From Paenibacillus sp. (GTDB lineage: Bacteria; Bacillota; Bacilli; Paenibacillales; YIM-B00363): DNA of 64,000 bases. Within the stretch, counting starts at the first letter, position 1, and the number at the start of each line of letters is the position of its first letter. A program made the translations under genes and the position numbers. Location of the stretch: positions 215,441 through 279,440 of the forward strand of contig NZ_DASQNA010000008.1 in NCBI RefSeq assembly GCF_035645195.1, given 5' to 3'. Of the stretch, positions 37,050 through 45,875 are shown in pieces. The notes below the pieces were generated by a model that was not told the DNA's origin, did no database searches, and saw only the letters and a list, made by a program, of their open reading frames with translations.

Positions 37050-38117
37050 ATGCGCGTGTACCGATACGAAGAAAACCCGATCATCGCCCCGTCGGATGTG
37101 CCGCCGTACCACGACGGATTCGAAGTGATCGGCGCGTTCAACGCGGGCGTGGCGACGTACAACGGCGAAACGCTGCTCCTCCTCCGCGTCGCGGAGCGCC
37201 CGATTTCCGAAAACCCGGACATCGTCAAAGCCCCGGTCTACGACCCGGACACCGGCGCGCTCGACATCGTCGAACTGCGCCGAGACGACGAGCGATACGA
37301 TTTTTCCGACCCGCGGGTCATCCGGGACGTGCGGCAGAGCGTCGGCTTTGCCTACCTGACGTCGATATCGTACATCCGGATCGCGCGCAGCGCGGACGGG
37401 AGACGATTCACGATCGACGATGCTCCGTTCGTCTACCCGTCGAACCGTCTCGAGACGTTCGGCATCGAAGATCCGCGCGTGACGCAAATCGGGGACACGT
37501 ACTACGTGTATTTCTCCGCCGTGTCCCCGGTCGGCATCGGCGAGGCGATGGTGTCCACGAAAGATTTCAAGACGTACGAGCATCACGGGATGATTTTCGG
37601 TCCCGACAACAAAGACGTCCTCATCTTCCCGGAGCGGATCAACGGCAAATATTACGCGCTGCACCGCCCCACGACGAAGAGCACCGGGCATCCCGAAATG
37701 TGGATCGCCGAATCGGACAACCTGCTGTACTGGGGCAACCATAAGCATCTGCTCGGCTTGCGTCCCGGCATGTGGGACGGCGGACGAATCGGCGGCGGCG
37801 CCGTGCCGTTCCGCACCGAGCGCGGCTGGCTGGAGCTGTACCACGGGGCGACGCCGGATCACCGCTACTGCATGGGGGCGGCGCTGCTCGATCCGGACGA
37901 TCCGACGAAGGTGATCGCGCGGTCGGCCCGGCCGATTCTCGAGCCTGAAGCGGATTACGAGAAGAACGGGTTTTTCGGCGGCGTCGTGTTCTCGTGCGGC
38001 GTCGTCGTCGACGGGGACGTCGTCCGCATGTATTACGGGGCGGCGGACACGTCGATGGCCTGCGCGGAGCTCAGCCTGAACGATATTTTGGAAGGTTTAA
38101 CCGATGTCGATGTGTGA
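37050..38117 (+). CDS. GH130-family glycoside phosphorylase (mannoside type)
   Basis: 355 residues. NAGVATYNGETLLLLRVAERP, DPRVIRD, GIEDPRVTQIGDTYYVYFSAVS, DNKDVLIFPERINGKYYALHRP and GWLELYHGAT ... YCMGAALLDPDDP are the propeller blades and catalytic region of GH130. These enzymes cleave beta-mannosides with phosphate to give mannose 1-phosphate. The start at 37050 has AAGGAG upstream. Lack of a signal peptide means it works on imported oligosaccharides, in keeping with the ABC importer downstream. Confidence 0.9.
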   Translation: MRVYRYEENPIIAPSDVPPYHDGFEVIGAFNAGVATYNGETLLLLRVAERPISENPDIVKAPVYDPDTGALDIVELRRDDERYDFSDPRVIRDVRQSVGFAYLTSISYIRIARSADGRRFTIDDAPFVYPSNRLETFGIEDPRVTQIGDTYYVYFSAVSPVGIGEAMVSTKDFKTYEHHGMIFGPDNKDVLIFPERINGKYYALHRPTTKSTGHPEMWIAESDNLLYWGNHKHLLGLRPGMWDGGRIGGGAVPFRTERGWLELYHGATPDHRYCMGAALLDPDDPTKVIARSARPILEPEADYEKNGFFGGVVFSCGVVVDGDVVRMYYGAADTSMACAELSLNDILEGLTDVDV

Positions 38118-38136
38118 GGCTTAAAGAAAGATTTGA

Positions 38137-38173
38137 AAGCGCCAGAACCGGCAGCGGTTTTTGGCGCTTATTC
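38137..38173 (+). terminator. Probable terminator after GH130
   Basis: AAGCGCCA ... TGGCGCTT stem with an inner AACCG/CGGTT pair, then a weak T-tract (ATTC). Confidence 0.5.
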
Positions 38174-38269
38174 GCGCGCCGCTCCGCCTGCAGCCCCGGG
38201 AGGAATCGGATGGGCATTGATTGCGAAGGATATGTTCCTGTAAGATAGGTGGATGCAGGGGGGAGCGAT

Positions 38270-40567
38270 ATGATTTTCAATCGGATCAAACATTACCGCG
38301 TGTACCGCAGACTGGTGCTTTCCTACGTCTTGCTCGTCACCGTGACGGTGTTCGTCGTATGCGCGATTTTGTATGCGCTTTTTTCGTCGCGCGCCGTGCA
38401 GGAAATCGACCGCTCGTCTCGGGAGATGCTGTCGCAGGTCAGCTATACGGCCGATGTCGTGTATACGCAAATTCACGATATTTCGTACCAATTGCTGAAC
38501 GACAACCGAATCGTCTCGTTCATGTACGCGAAGGAAAGCAATAAACAGATCGATTATAACGCGAGTCTGCTGCTGACCGCGGTGCAGAGCATTTACCCGT
38601 TCATCGCGGACATCAGCCTTTACAATTTCGAGAACGGCGCTTACATCGATACGGCCGGGCTGCCGCCGCAGCGGTTCGAGGCGGAGGAGCGGTCCAACCA
38701 AGGCGGCTATTTGGCCTTCTACCCGCGCAAAGCCGAGCTCGCGAACCGGGAGCCGCTCCATTTGCTCACGTTCCGGTTTTTCCCCGAGCATTCGCTGAGC
38801 GAGTCGCCGCAATCGGCGATCGTGCTGGACCTAAGAGAATCGTATATCCAAAATACGATGAGCCGCATCGGCGCTTCGCTGCGCGACGCGAGCAATTTCG
38901 TCATGAGCTCGGAAGGCGTCGTGCTGTCGCACTCGAATCCGGCGTATTTCATGGAAAACTTCCGCGATCGAGATTATGTGCAGGACATCCTGGAGTCGGG
39001 CGAACCGCAGGGCAGCTTCGTGCGAAGCATCGACGGCCGCAAGCAGCTCGTCGCGTACGTCAAATCGGACACGATCGACTGGTACTTCGTCAGCGTGCGG
39101 CCGTACGACCAGCTGCTCTCGAATTTGTACGAGTTGCGCAACTGGACGCTGCTCATCGGCCTCACGCTGATCGTCGCCGGTGCGGCGTTGTCACTGCTGC
39201 TCACCGGCAATATTTACAACCCGATCAAGACGCTCGTCGACCGCGTCAGCGAACGCCGATCCGAAGACGCGAAGCGCTCGCTGCTCCGGCTGGACGAATA
39301 TCAGCTGCTGTCGGAGGCGTTCGAGCATAACGAAGCGTCCGAACGGACGCTGAAATCGACGCTGAGCCGATCGTCTCAAGCGCTGAAGAACAGTTATTTG
39401 CAGCATCTCATCAAAGGAAACCGGACCGACTACGCCGTGCCGGCCGAAATCGAACGCGAATGGCGCGAGCGGCTGCGCGGGCCGTATTTCGCCGTCGTGC
39501 TGCTGAACATCGACGGCGCGGCGGCGTTCCGCCAAAAGTATAATGCGTTCGACCGCGGCCTCATCCGGTTCGCGATTGGCAACATCGCGCTGGAACAGCT
39601 GAGCGCGTCGTTCATCGCCGACCGGGTCGCCGCCGAGGATGACGAGACGGCGTTCATCTTGCAGTCGGATCGCGCGGCGCTCGGCGACCGTATCTATTTG
39701 GTGCTGTCCGAAGTGCAGGATACGATTCGCCGATTTTACGGTTTGTCCGTGTCGGCGAGCATCGGGGACATGACGTCGTCGCTGGACGATGTGCATGTGT
39801 CCTATCAAACCGCCCGTTCGTACATGAACAACCGGTTTTTCTACGGCCCCGGCTCGGTGCTGGACGCCTCCAAAGCGCCGGACGCCGATCGCGCGCCGGC
39901 GAAATACCCGGGCAATCTCGAGAAGAGCTTGCTCGAAGACGTCAAGCTCGGCAACCGGAAGGCGATCGAAGGCGACGTCGCCGCGTGGATCGCCTTCATC
40001 GCCAGCGCCAATTACGAACAAGCGATGCAGTACACGACATTTTTGCTGCACGCGGTCATTCGAGAGTTCGAACCGATTCTCGACGTCTGGAGCATCGATC
40101 CCAACGAGCTGTACCGCGATCTCGACGCCGTGCAGCGGGTCGAAACGGTGGACGACTTGGAGCAGCTGCTGCTCGGTTTCTGCAACCGGATTGTGACGAT
40201 CGCGGAGGAATCGCGCAACAACGCGGCCGCCGTCAAGAACGAACAGCTGATCGAGGACGTGAAGCGGTTTCTCGAAGAGCGGCATGCCGATCCGACGCTG
40301 TCGCTCGAGCTGGCCGCGGAGAAGGCGGGCCTGTCGTCCGGCTACCTCGGCAAGCTGTTCAAGTCGGTGACGGGCGCGACGTTCAACGAATACGTCACCC
40401 ACATCCGTATGGAACGGGCGAAAACGTTGCTAATCGAAACGCAGGATACCGTCGCGCAAATCGGCGAGAAGGTAGGCATCTACAACGTTCCGTACTTTAC
40501 GACGTTGTTCAAGAAAAAGTTCGGCATCACCCCGACCCAATTCCGGGAGCACGGGCGGAAAACGTAA
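38270..40567 (+). CDS. Membrane AraC-family regulator with external Cache-like sensor
   Basis: 765 residues. Membrane helix about 15-37, extracellular sensor of the dCache type about 38-290 (GYLAFYPRKAEL, ESGEPQGSFVRSIDGRKQLVAYVKSDTIDWYFVSVRPYDQLL), second helix about 291-313, a cytoplasmic linker, and a C-terminal AraC DNA-binding domain (LSLELAAEKAGLSSGYLGKLFKSVTGATFNEYV; VAQIGEKVGIYNVPYFTTLFKKKFGITPTQFREH). Such one-protein sensors are common beside sugar ABC operons in Paenibacillus. GGGGGGAG precedes the ATG. It probably activates the two matching promoters on either side (inference). Confidence 0.9.
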   Translation: MIFNRIKHYRVYRRLVLSYVLLVTVTVFVVCAILYALFSSRAVQEIDRSSREMLSQVSYTADVVYTQIHDISYQLLNDNRIVSFMYAKESNKQIDYNASLLLTAVQSIYPFIADISLYNFENGAYIDTAGLPPQRFEAEERSNQGGYLAFYPRKAELANREPLHLLTFRFFPEHSLSESPQSAIVLDLRESYIQNTMSRIGASLRDASNFVMSSEGVVLSHSNPAYFMENFRDRDYVQDILESGEPQGSFVRSIDGRKQLVAYVKSDTIDWYFVSVRPYDQLLSNLYELRNWTLLIGLTLIVAGAALSLLLTGNIYNPIKTLVDRVSERRSEDAKRSLLRLDEYQLLSEAFEHNEASERTLKSTLSRSSQALKNSYLQHLIKGNRTDYAVPAEIEREWRERLRGPYFAVVLLNIDGAAAFRQKYNAFDRGLIRFAIGNIALEQLSASFIADRVAAEDDETAFILQSDRAALGDRIYLVLSEVQDTIRRFYGLSVSASIGDMTSSLDDVHVSYQTARSYMNNRFFYGPGSVLDASKAPDADRAPAKYPGNLEKSLLEDVKLGNRKAIEGDVAAWIAFIASANYEQAMQYTTFLLHAVIREFEPILDVWSIDPNELYRDLDAVQRVETVDDLEQLLLGFCNRIVTIAEESRNNAAAVKNEQLIEDVKRFLEERHADPTLSLELAAEKAGLSSGYLGKLFKSVTGATFNEYVTHIRMERAKTLLIETQDTVAQIGEKVGIYNVPYFTTLFKKKFGITPTQFREHGRKT

Positions 40568-40592
40568 CGGAGAGCCGGCGCCGGCATAGTCG

Positions 40593-40635
40593 GGCGGCGG
40601 AATGCGGAAAATCCGCGTTCCGCCGCCTTTTTTTT
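40593..40635 (+). terminator. Strong intrinsic terminator after the AraC gene
   Basis: GGCGGCGGAA / TTCCGCCGCC with an inner GCGGA/TCCGC pair, followed by eight T residues. Confidence 0.9.
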
Positions 40636-40667
40636 GCGCGTCCGCATCGCCTTTTTAGAAGAAGAAC

Positions 40668-40725
40668 CGGATTTTATAAGCGCCGAATTCCCCGGATTGA
40701 AAGGGGAACGGATAGTCGAAATTTA
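40668..40725 (+). promoter_or_regulatory. Promoter and upstream element of the ABC operon
   Basis: TTGAAA (40697-40702), 17-bp spacer, AATTTA (40720-40725), then TAC. A CCGGATTTTATAAGCGCC element lies 17 bases before the -35, close to one helical turn nearer than in the copy at 35956. The spacer also shares GGAA and GATA-TCGA with that copy. Confidence 0.6.
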
Positions 40726-40792
40726 CGGCGGACTTATGCCGCGGGTAAGCTTAGGGCAGACGAACGAGAAAGGCAGACGAGAGGTGAGGCGA

Positions 40793-41716
40793 TTGAAAAC
40801 GAGAAAGGGCTTTCTATACGAGATTTCGAGAAACCGCTTTTCCTATTTGCTGATTTTGCCCGCGATGGCGTACGTGTTCGTATTCTCCTATATGACGTAC
40901 CCGTACCTGCTGATCGCGTTCCAGCAATTCAATTACCGGAAAGGCATCTTGGGCAGCGAGTGGGTGGGTCTCCGCAATTTCGAGTTTTTCTTCAAAAGCA
41001 GCGAGGCGGCCGTCATCATGTGGAACACGATCAAGCTGAACCTGCTGTTCATCGGCTTCGGCACGGTGTTCGCGGTGGCGATCGCGATTTTGTTCAACGA
41101 GGTGCGAAGCCGCCTGTTCCAAAAGCTGACGCAGACGACGATGATTTTCCCGAATTTTCTCTCGTGGATCATCGTCAGCTACATGATGTACGGCCTCTTC
41201 TCGACGGACTTCGGCCTTATCAACCAAGCGCTCGAGAAGCTCGGCGCGGAGCCCGTCAACTGGTACACGAAGGCGGACGCGTGGCCGTGGATATTGGTCG
41301 GGATGAAAATTTGGAAGGAAGCGGGAATGGGCTCGATCATCTACCTCGCCGCCATTACCGGCATCGACCATTCGCTGTACGAATCGGCGGACATCGACGG
41401 CGCCTCCCGCTGGCAAAAAATCGTCGGCATCACGCTGCCGCTGCTCGCGCCGACGATCGCCATCCTGACGCTGCTGAATCTTGGCAAAATTTTCTACGGC
41501 GATTTCGGCATGATTTACGCGATCATCGGCGACAACGGCGTGCTGTATCCGACGACCGACGTCATCGACACGTACGTGTTCCGCGCGCTGCGCCAAATCG
41601 GCGATCCGTCCAACGCGGCGGCCGTCGGGCTGTTCCAGTCGACCGTCGGCTTCCTGCTCGTATTCATAGCGAACTGGGTCACGCGCAGATGGTTTAAGGA
41701 AGGGGCGTTGTATTAA
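40793..41716 (+). CDS. CUT1 sugar ABC transporter permease, LplB type
   Basis: 307 residues with six membrane helices. The EAA loop ESADIDGASRWQKIVGITLPLLAPTIAI contacts the ATPase. N-terminal YEISRNRFSYLLILPAMAYVFVFSYMTYPYLLIAFQQFNYRKG is typical of LplB. A TTG start at 40793 fits the SD GAGAGGTGAGG; a longer reading from an upstream ATG lacks one. It overlaps the next permease by one base (TAATG). No ATP-binding subunit is encoded here, as usual for this class, which shares a general ATPase. Confidence 0.9.
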   Translation: MKTRKGFLYEISRNRFSYLLILPAMAYVFVFSYMTYPYLLIAFQQFNYRKGILGSEWVGLRNFEFFFKSSEAAVIMWNTIKLNLLFIGFGTVFAVAIAILFNEVRSRLFQKLTQTTMIFPNFLSWIIVSYMMYGLFSTDFGLINQALEKLGAEPVNWYTKADAWPWILVGMKIWKEAGMGSIIYLAAITGIDHSLYESADIDGASRWQKIVGITLPLLAPTIAILTLLNLGKIFYGDFGMIYAIIGDNGVLYPTTDVIDTYVFRALRQIGDPSNAAAVGLFQSTVGFLLVFIANWVTRRWFKEGALY

Positions 41717-42597
41717 TGCGAACTTATAGACGCTTCGACGCCGCGTCGGCCGGCATTCACTTGTTTCTGTTGCTGTTCTCGGTGTTGTGCGTGCTGCCGA
41801 TGGCGCTGACGTTCATCGTGTCGATCACCGACGAGAGCGCGCTGATCCGCAACGGGTACAGCTTGTTCCCCGAACGGTTCTCCTTGGAAGCGTATCGGAC
41901 GCTGTACAACAGCGCCGACGTGCTGCTGCGCAGCTACGGCGTGACGATCTTCGTCACGGCGGCCGGCTCGCTCGCGGCGGTCGTCATTACGACGATGGCG
42001 GCGTACACGCTGTCGAATCCGAACGTGAAATACCGGAACCATTTGAACCTGTACTTTTTCGTTACGATGCTGTTCAGCGGCGGGATCGTGCCGTGGTATA
42101 TCATCTGCCACAAGCTCGGCTTCACGGACAACGTATTCGCGCTGATCGTGCCGAACCTGATGTTCAACGCGTTCAATATGTTTCTTGTGCGCAACTTCAT
42201 GGACGCGCTGCCGGGAGCGCTGCGGGAATCCGCGTATATCGACGGCGCCAACGACATGCGCATCGCGTTCCAAATTTATTTGCCGCTGTCGGTGCCGGTG
42301 CTGGCCACGGTCATGCTCTTCTACGCGCTGGCGTACTGGAACGACTGGTTTAACGCGATCATGCTCGTCGACAACAAAGATTTGTATCCGCTTCAATACG
42401 TGCTGTTTAAAATTCGCTCCAATATCGAAATGCTAAGCATGATTCCGAACGGGGCGAACACGGGTCAGTACACGCCGCCGGCGGAATCGTCGAAGATGGC
42501 GACGGTCATCGTCACCGTCGGGCCGATCGTGTTCCTGTATCCGTATTTGCAGCGTTACTTCGTGAAAGGGCTCGTCGTCGGATCGGTCAAAGGGTAA
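41716..42597 (+). CDS. CUT1 sugar ABC transporter permease, YtcP/LplC type
   Basis: 293 residues with six membrane helices. FVRN-like block MFNAFNMFLVRNFMDALPGALRESAYIDGANDMRIAFQIYLPLSVPVLATV is the EAA loop and its surroundings. AAGSLAAVVITTMAAYTLSNPNVKYRNHLNLYFFVTMLFSGGIVPWYI is highly conserved in YtcP proteins. The partner of the preceding permease; the substrate is likely an oligosaccharide. Confidence 0.93.
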   Translation: MRTYRRFDAASAGIHLFLLLFSVLCVLPMALTFIVSITDESALIRNGYSLFPERFSLEAYRTLYNSADVLLRSYGVTIFVTAAGSLAAVVITTMAAYTLSNPNVKYRNHLNLYFFVTMLFSGGIVPWYIICHKLGFTDNVFALIVPNLMFNAFNMFLVRNFMDALPGALRESAYIDGANDMRIAFQIYLPLSVPVLATVMLFYALAYWNDWFNAIMLVDNKDLYPLQYVLFKIRSNIEMLSMIPNGANTGQYTPPAESSKMATVIVTVGPIVFLYPYLQRYFVKGLVVGSVKG

Positions 42598-42606
42598 TCG
42601 CGGCAT

Positions 42607-42615
42607 TGCTATAAT
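42607..42615 (+). promoter_or_regulatory. Extended -10 promoter for the solute-binding protein
   Basis: TGCTATAAT is a perfect extended -10 in the 64-bp gap before the binding-protein gene, with no good -35. It could supply the extra binding protein such systems need. Confidence 0.45.
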
Positions 42616-42661
42616 CCTCGTGAGAGGTTATATAGAAAATAAGCGTAAGGAGAGGGTCAAG

Positions 42662-44221
42662 ATGAAAAAAAGGTCGGTCATGCTTACAGGTTTGGCTCTG
42701 ATCGTAGCAAGCGCCGCGTCGGCGTGCAGCGGCGGGGGAAGCGGCGGCTCCAGCGCCGGCGAGGGCGGTTCTTCGACCCCTTCGGGCGGCGCGTCCGAAG
42801 GCGGAGCGAAGACGGAACAGGCCGTGACGCTGAAATACGTGCTGCCGGGCTCGGAGCCGAAGGAATGGCAGGCGGTCAAAGAAGCGGTCAACGCGAAGCT
42901 GCTCGCGGACGGCGTCAACGTACAGATCGAGAAAGAGTATATCGACTGGGGCGCGTGGGAGCAGAAAATTAATCTGAAGCTGTCCACGGAAGACGACATG
43001 GACATGTTCCACGTCATGAACGATTGGATCTCGCTCGCGAACTATATCGGCCGCGGCGCCGTGAAAGATATTACGCAAGAAATCGAGCAGTACGGCCCGA
43101 ATTTGAAGAAAGCGATTCCGGATTCCGTCTGGAGCGGCGTCCGCAAAGACGGCAAGACGTACGCGATTCCGGCGTACTGGTACGAGCCTGCGGTCGACGG
43201 TTCCTTCACCGCGAACCGCATACTTTTAAACAAAGCGGGCATCGCCGACGTGCCGAAAACGCAGGAAGAGATGCTCGAAAGCATGGAGAAGGTCATGAAT
43301 GTCGTCGACAGCGCGACCAAGCCGTATTTGCCGATTCGCGGCGGCTTGCGCGACCCGAGCGACGTGCTGCATCGAGCGTACGATTCCTATCCGTTCGCGG
43401 TGAAAGACAAAATCGCCTACATCGGGAACGACGGCGTCGTGAAGAACTGGGCGGAGACGGAAGAATTCAAGCGCGACGCGGCGTTCTTCCGCACGGCGTA
43501 CGAGAAAAAGCTGACGAACCCGGACATTCTCGTCGTGAAGCAGGAGCAGCTCGACAAGCAAATTATTAGCGGCAATTATACGTTCCTCTTCGGCACGCCG
43601 AACAACGCCGACGAAATGAAGAAGACGTACCCGGACATGAAGGACGAAGATTTCACGCTGCAGCGCCTGAATCCGGAGAAACCGCATTACCGGATGTTCA
43701 ACGCGAAGAACGTCAACGTCGTCGCGGCCGGCAGCCAGCATCCGGAAGCGGCGGTCAAATTCCTCAACTGGCTGTACGCGAATCAGGAAAACTACGACTT
43801 GTTCATGTACGGCATCGAAGGCAAGACGTACACGAAAGTCGGCGACCGCGGCCTCGAGTACATCCTCGGCCCGGACAACGCGGTGCTGTACGCGCAGGAC
43901 GAATGGATGATCGGCAACCTGAACTTCATCCGGTTCAGCCCGAAGCTGCTCGGCGCGCAGAAGGCGCTGTACGAAGCGGATCCGAACGCAGAGACGTTCT
44001 ACGCCGCGGACTTCTTCTTCGACCCGAGCGCGGTGAAGGCGGAAATGGCGAACGTGCAGGCCGTGTACACCTCCGACATTATGCCGATCTACGACGGCGT
44101 CGTGCCGTACGAAGGCCATATCGACGCGGCGCTCGACAAGCTGAAGGCGGCCGGCATCGACAAAGTGATCGCCGAATACCAAAAGCAGCTTGACGCTTAC
44201 AAGGCGTCGCTCGGAAAATAA
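42662..44221 (+). CDS. Sugar ABC transporter solute-binding lipoprotein
   Basis: 519 residues. A signal peptide with a lipobox ends at Cys22 (ASAASAC), then a Gly/Ser/Glu-rich linker to about residue 50, then a family-1-type extracellular binding domain (AVTLKYVLPGSEPKEWQAVKEAVN ... and DMFHVMNDWIS). The length and neighbours match LplA-like binding proteins. SD AAGGAGAGG precedes the ATG. It catches sugars outside for the two permeases. Confidence 0.92.
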   Translation: MKKRSVMLTGLALIVASAASACSGGGSGGSSAGEGGSSTPSGGASEGGAKTEQAVTLKYVLPGSEPKEWQAVKEAVNAKLLADGVNVQIEKEYIDWGAWEQKINLKLSTEDDMDMFHVMNDWISLANYIGRGAVKDITQEIEQYGPNLKKAIPDSVWSGVRKDGKTYAIPAYWYEPAVDGSFTANRILLNKAGIADVPKTQEEMLESMEKVMNVVDSATKPYLPIRGGLRDPSDVLHRAYDSYPFAVKDKIAYIGNDGVVKNWAETEEFKRDAAFFRTAYEKKLTNPDILVVKQEQLDKQIISGNYTFLFGTPNNADEMKKTYPDMKDEDFTLQRLNPEKPHYRMFNAKNVNVVAAGSQHPEAAVKFLNWLYANQENYDLFMYGIEGKTYTKVGDRGLEYILGPDNAVLYAQDEWMIGNLNFIRFSPKLLGAQKALYEADPNAETFYAADFFFDPSAVKAEMANVQAVYTSDIMPIYDGVVPYEGHIDAALDKLKAAGIDKVIAEYQKQLDAYKASLGK

Positions 44222-44231
44222 ACGCGCAGGT

Positions 44232-44259
44232 CTGCCTCGGGGATGCATCTCCGGGGCAG
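44232..44259 (+). terminator. Hairpin closing the ABC operon
   Basis: CTGCCTCGGGGA, loop TGCA, TCTCCGGGGCAG: all twelve positions can pair. The T-tract (ATTTCTC) is poor, so termination may be partial. Confidence 0.5.
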
Positions 44260-44285
44260 CCGCATTTCTCGCTGGGGGATACGCG

Positions 44286-45131
44286 ATGATCGTTGAAACC
44301 ATTAGCATTCAAGGGAGCGGCGCTTGGAACGAGGACGCTCTCGTCAGTCGTACGGAGCGGGGCGTGTACGCCGTCGTGGACGGCGCCACGTCGCTCGTGC
44401 CGTTCGCGGGCGCCGGGGGCGAAACCGGCGGTTATCTCGCCGCGCGAATCGTCGCCGAGCTGCTCGACGAAGGGGCTCCGGCGGCGGACGAGCCGCTGCG
44501 CGAGCGGTTGATCGCCGCGAATCGGCGGCTGCGCGAGGCGATGGAGCGGGAGGGGATCGATCCGTCGCGCAAGGAAGCGCTGTGGAGCGCCGCGGCGGTC
44601 GTCGTGCGCGTCCGCGAGCGGAGCGTCGAATACGCGCAGGCGAGCGACTGCATGCTGGCGGCGCTGTACGCCGACGGCTCCGTTCGCGTCGTGACGCGCG
44701 ACCAGAACGCCCCGATCGACCGGGAGACGCTGCGCCTGTGGGCGGAAGGGGCGGCGGGCGGACAGCGCGATCGATCGGAGCAGTGGCGCGGCGTCCTGCC
44801 GCAAATCGTCGACGGGCGCCGGCGGACGAACACCGATGCGGGTTACGCGGTGCTCAACGGCGACCCCGCCTTCGACGATTACGTCGAGCACGGGTCGATC
44901 AACCGGATCGGCCTTAAGGCGCTGCTGCTCATGTCCGACGGGCTGTACGTCTGCAAGCCGGCCGGCGAAGAGCCGTTCGACGCGGCGGAGACGCTGCGGA
45001 TGGTCGCCGGGATGGGGCTGAAGCCGTTCGTCGAATGGCTGATCCGGCGGGAGGAGAGCGACCCGGACGGCCGGTTGTACCCGCGGGTGAAGACGTCCGA
45101 CGATAAAACGGCCGTTTGGATTCAATTTTAA
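44286..45131 (+). CDS. PP2C-like serine/threonine phosphatase
   Basis: 281 residues. GAWNEDALVSRTERGVYAVVDGATSL (metal Asp), AQASDCMLAALYADG, LLLMSDGLYVCKP and SDDKTAVWIQF (last metal Asp) are the PP2C metal-site motifs in order. The target is not evident. It lies between the ABC operon and the ECF sigma pair; its ATG has a GGGG stretch seven bases before. Confidence 0.82.
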   Translation: MIVETISIQGSGAWNEDALVSRTERGVYAVVDGATSLVPFAGAGGETGGYLAARIVAELLDEGAPAADEPLRERLIAANRRLREAMEREGIDPSRKEALWSAAAVVVRVRERSVEYAQASDCMLAALYADGSVRVVTRDQNAPIDRETLRLWAEGAAGGQRDRSEQWRGVLPQIVDGRRRTNTDAGYAVLNGDPAFDDYVEHGSINRIGLKALLLMSDGLYVCKPAGEEPFDAAETLRMVAGMGLKPFVEWLIRREESDPDGRLYPRVKTSDDKTAVWIQF

Positions 45132-45253
45132 CGCGCTCGAACCATGCACCGCCGAACGGTCTCCGCGCCGATTCGGCGGTGTTTGCGTTATTCCCTGCCG
45201 CCCGATTCCATAGCCAGGATCGACGGAATAGAGTAGAATCTTTAAAGATGGAC

Positions 45254-45275
45254 GAGAAGACTGCGAGAAGACTGC
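45254..45275 (+). repeat. 11-bp tandem direct repeat upstream of the ECF sigma gene
   Basis: GAGAAGACTGC occurs twice back to back, one helical turn apart, about 55-75 bases before the sigma gene. Possibly a binding site; no clear ECF -35 AAC box was seen with the CGTA at 45287-45290. Confidence 0.5.
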
Positions 45276-45329
45276 AACAAAATTTTCGTATGGCGCGTCT
45301 GAAAGGATGCAAGAAAGGGGGACCCCATC

Positions 45330-45875
45330 TTGGTGGAGCAACATCTGATCAGAGCCGCTCAATCGGGCGATCGCGACGCCCTGATCGCGCTGCTGCGCGA
45401 GATTGAGACGCATGTATACCGTACGGCATACTACATCCTGAATAACGAACAAGATGCCATGGACGCGGCGCAAGAAGCGCTGATCCGCATTTATACCAAA
45501 ATAGGTTCTTACGAGGAAAAGGCCCAATTCAAAACGTGGGTGCAGCGCATCGTCACCAATATTTGCATCGATAAATTCCGCCGCGCGAAAGCGTCGGTGT
45601 CGATCGAAGAGCACAACATGGTGTTTCCTACGGAAAACAACGTCGAGGAGGAAGTTATGTCTTCCTACGCGGCGCAAGATATCCGGGAGGCGATTCAGCG
45701 GCTCCCCGAGCACCATCGGACGGTCGTGGTGCTCCGGTATTTGCAGGATTTCTCTTACACCGAAATTGCGGACTCTCTCGGGCTGCCCCTCAATACGGTG
45801 AAGTCGTATTTGTTTCGGGCCAGGCGACAGCTACAAACGCTCCTTAAGGAGTATCAGAAAGGCGGTGTTCGGTGA
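45330..45875 (+). CDS. ECF sigma factor (SigW-like)
   Basis: 181 residues with only sigma regions 2 and 4. Region 2 is AYYILNNEQDAMDAAQEALIRIYTKIGSYEEKAQFKTWVQRIVTNICIDKFRR, region 4 LPEHHRTVVVLRYLQDFSYTEIADSLGLPLNTVKSYLFRARRQL. The TTG at 45330 follows AAAGGGGG by eight bases; GTG at 45333 is an alternative. The stop overlaps the start of its presumed anti-sigma factor (TGATG). Confidence 0.92.
   Translation: MVEQHLIRAAQSGDRDALIALLREIETHVYRTAYYILNNEQDAMDAAQEALIRIYTKIGSYEEKAQFKTWVQRIVTNICIDKFRRAKASVSIEEHNMVFPTENNVEEEVMSSYAAQDIREAIQRLPEHHRTVVVLRYLQDFSYTEIADSLGLPLNTVKSYLFRARRQLQTLLKEYQKGGVR

Noticed and set aside
40634..40792. Longer N-terminus for the LplB-type permease
   Set aside because: It would include the promoter TTGAAA-17-AATTTA in the coding part and has no ribosome-binding site; the TTG at 40793 fits the family start.
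32749..44285. Integrated mobile element
   Set aside because: No transposase, integrase, tRNA target or flanking direct repeat was seen; left as an accessory gene block of unknown origin.
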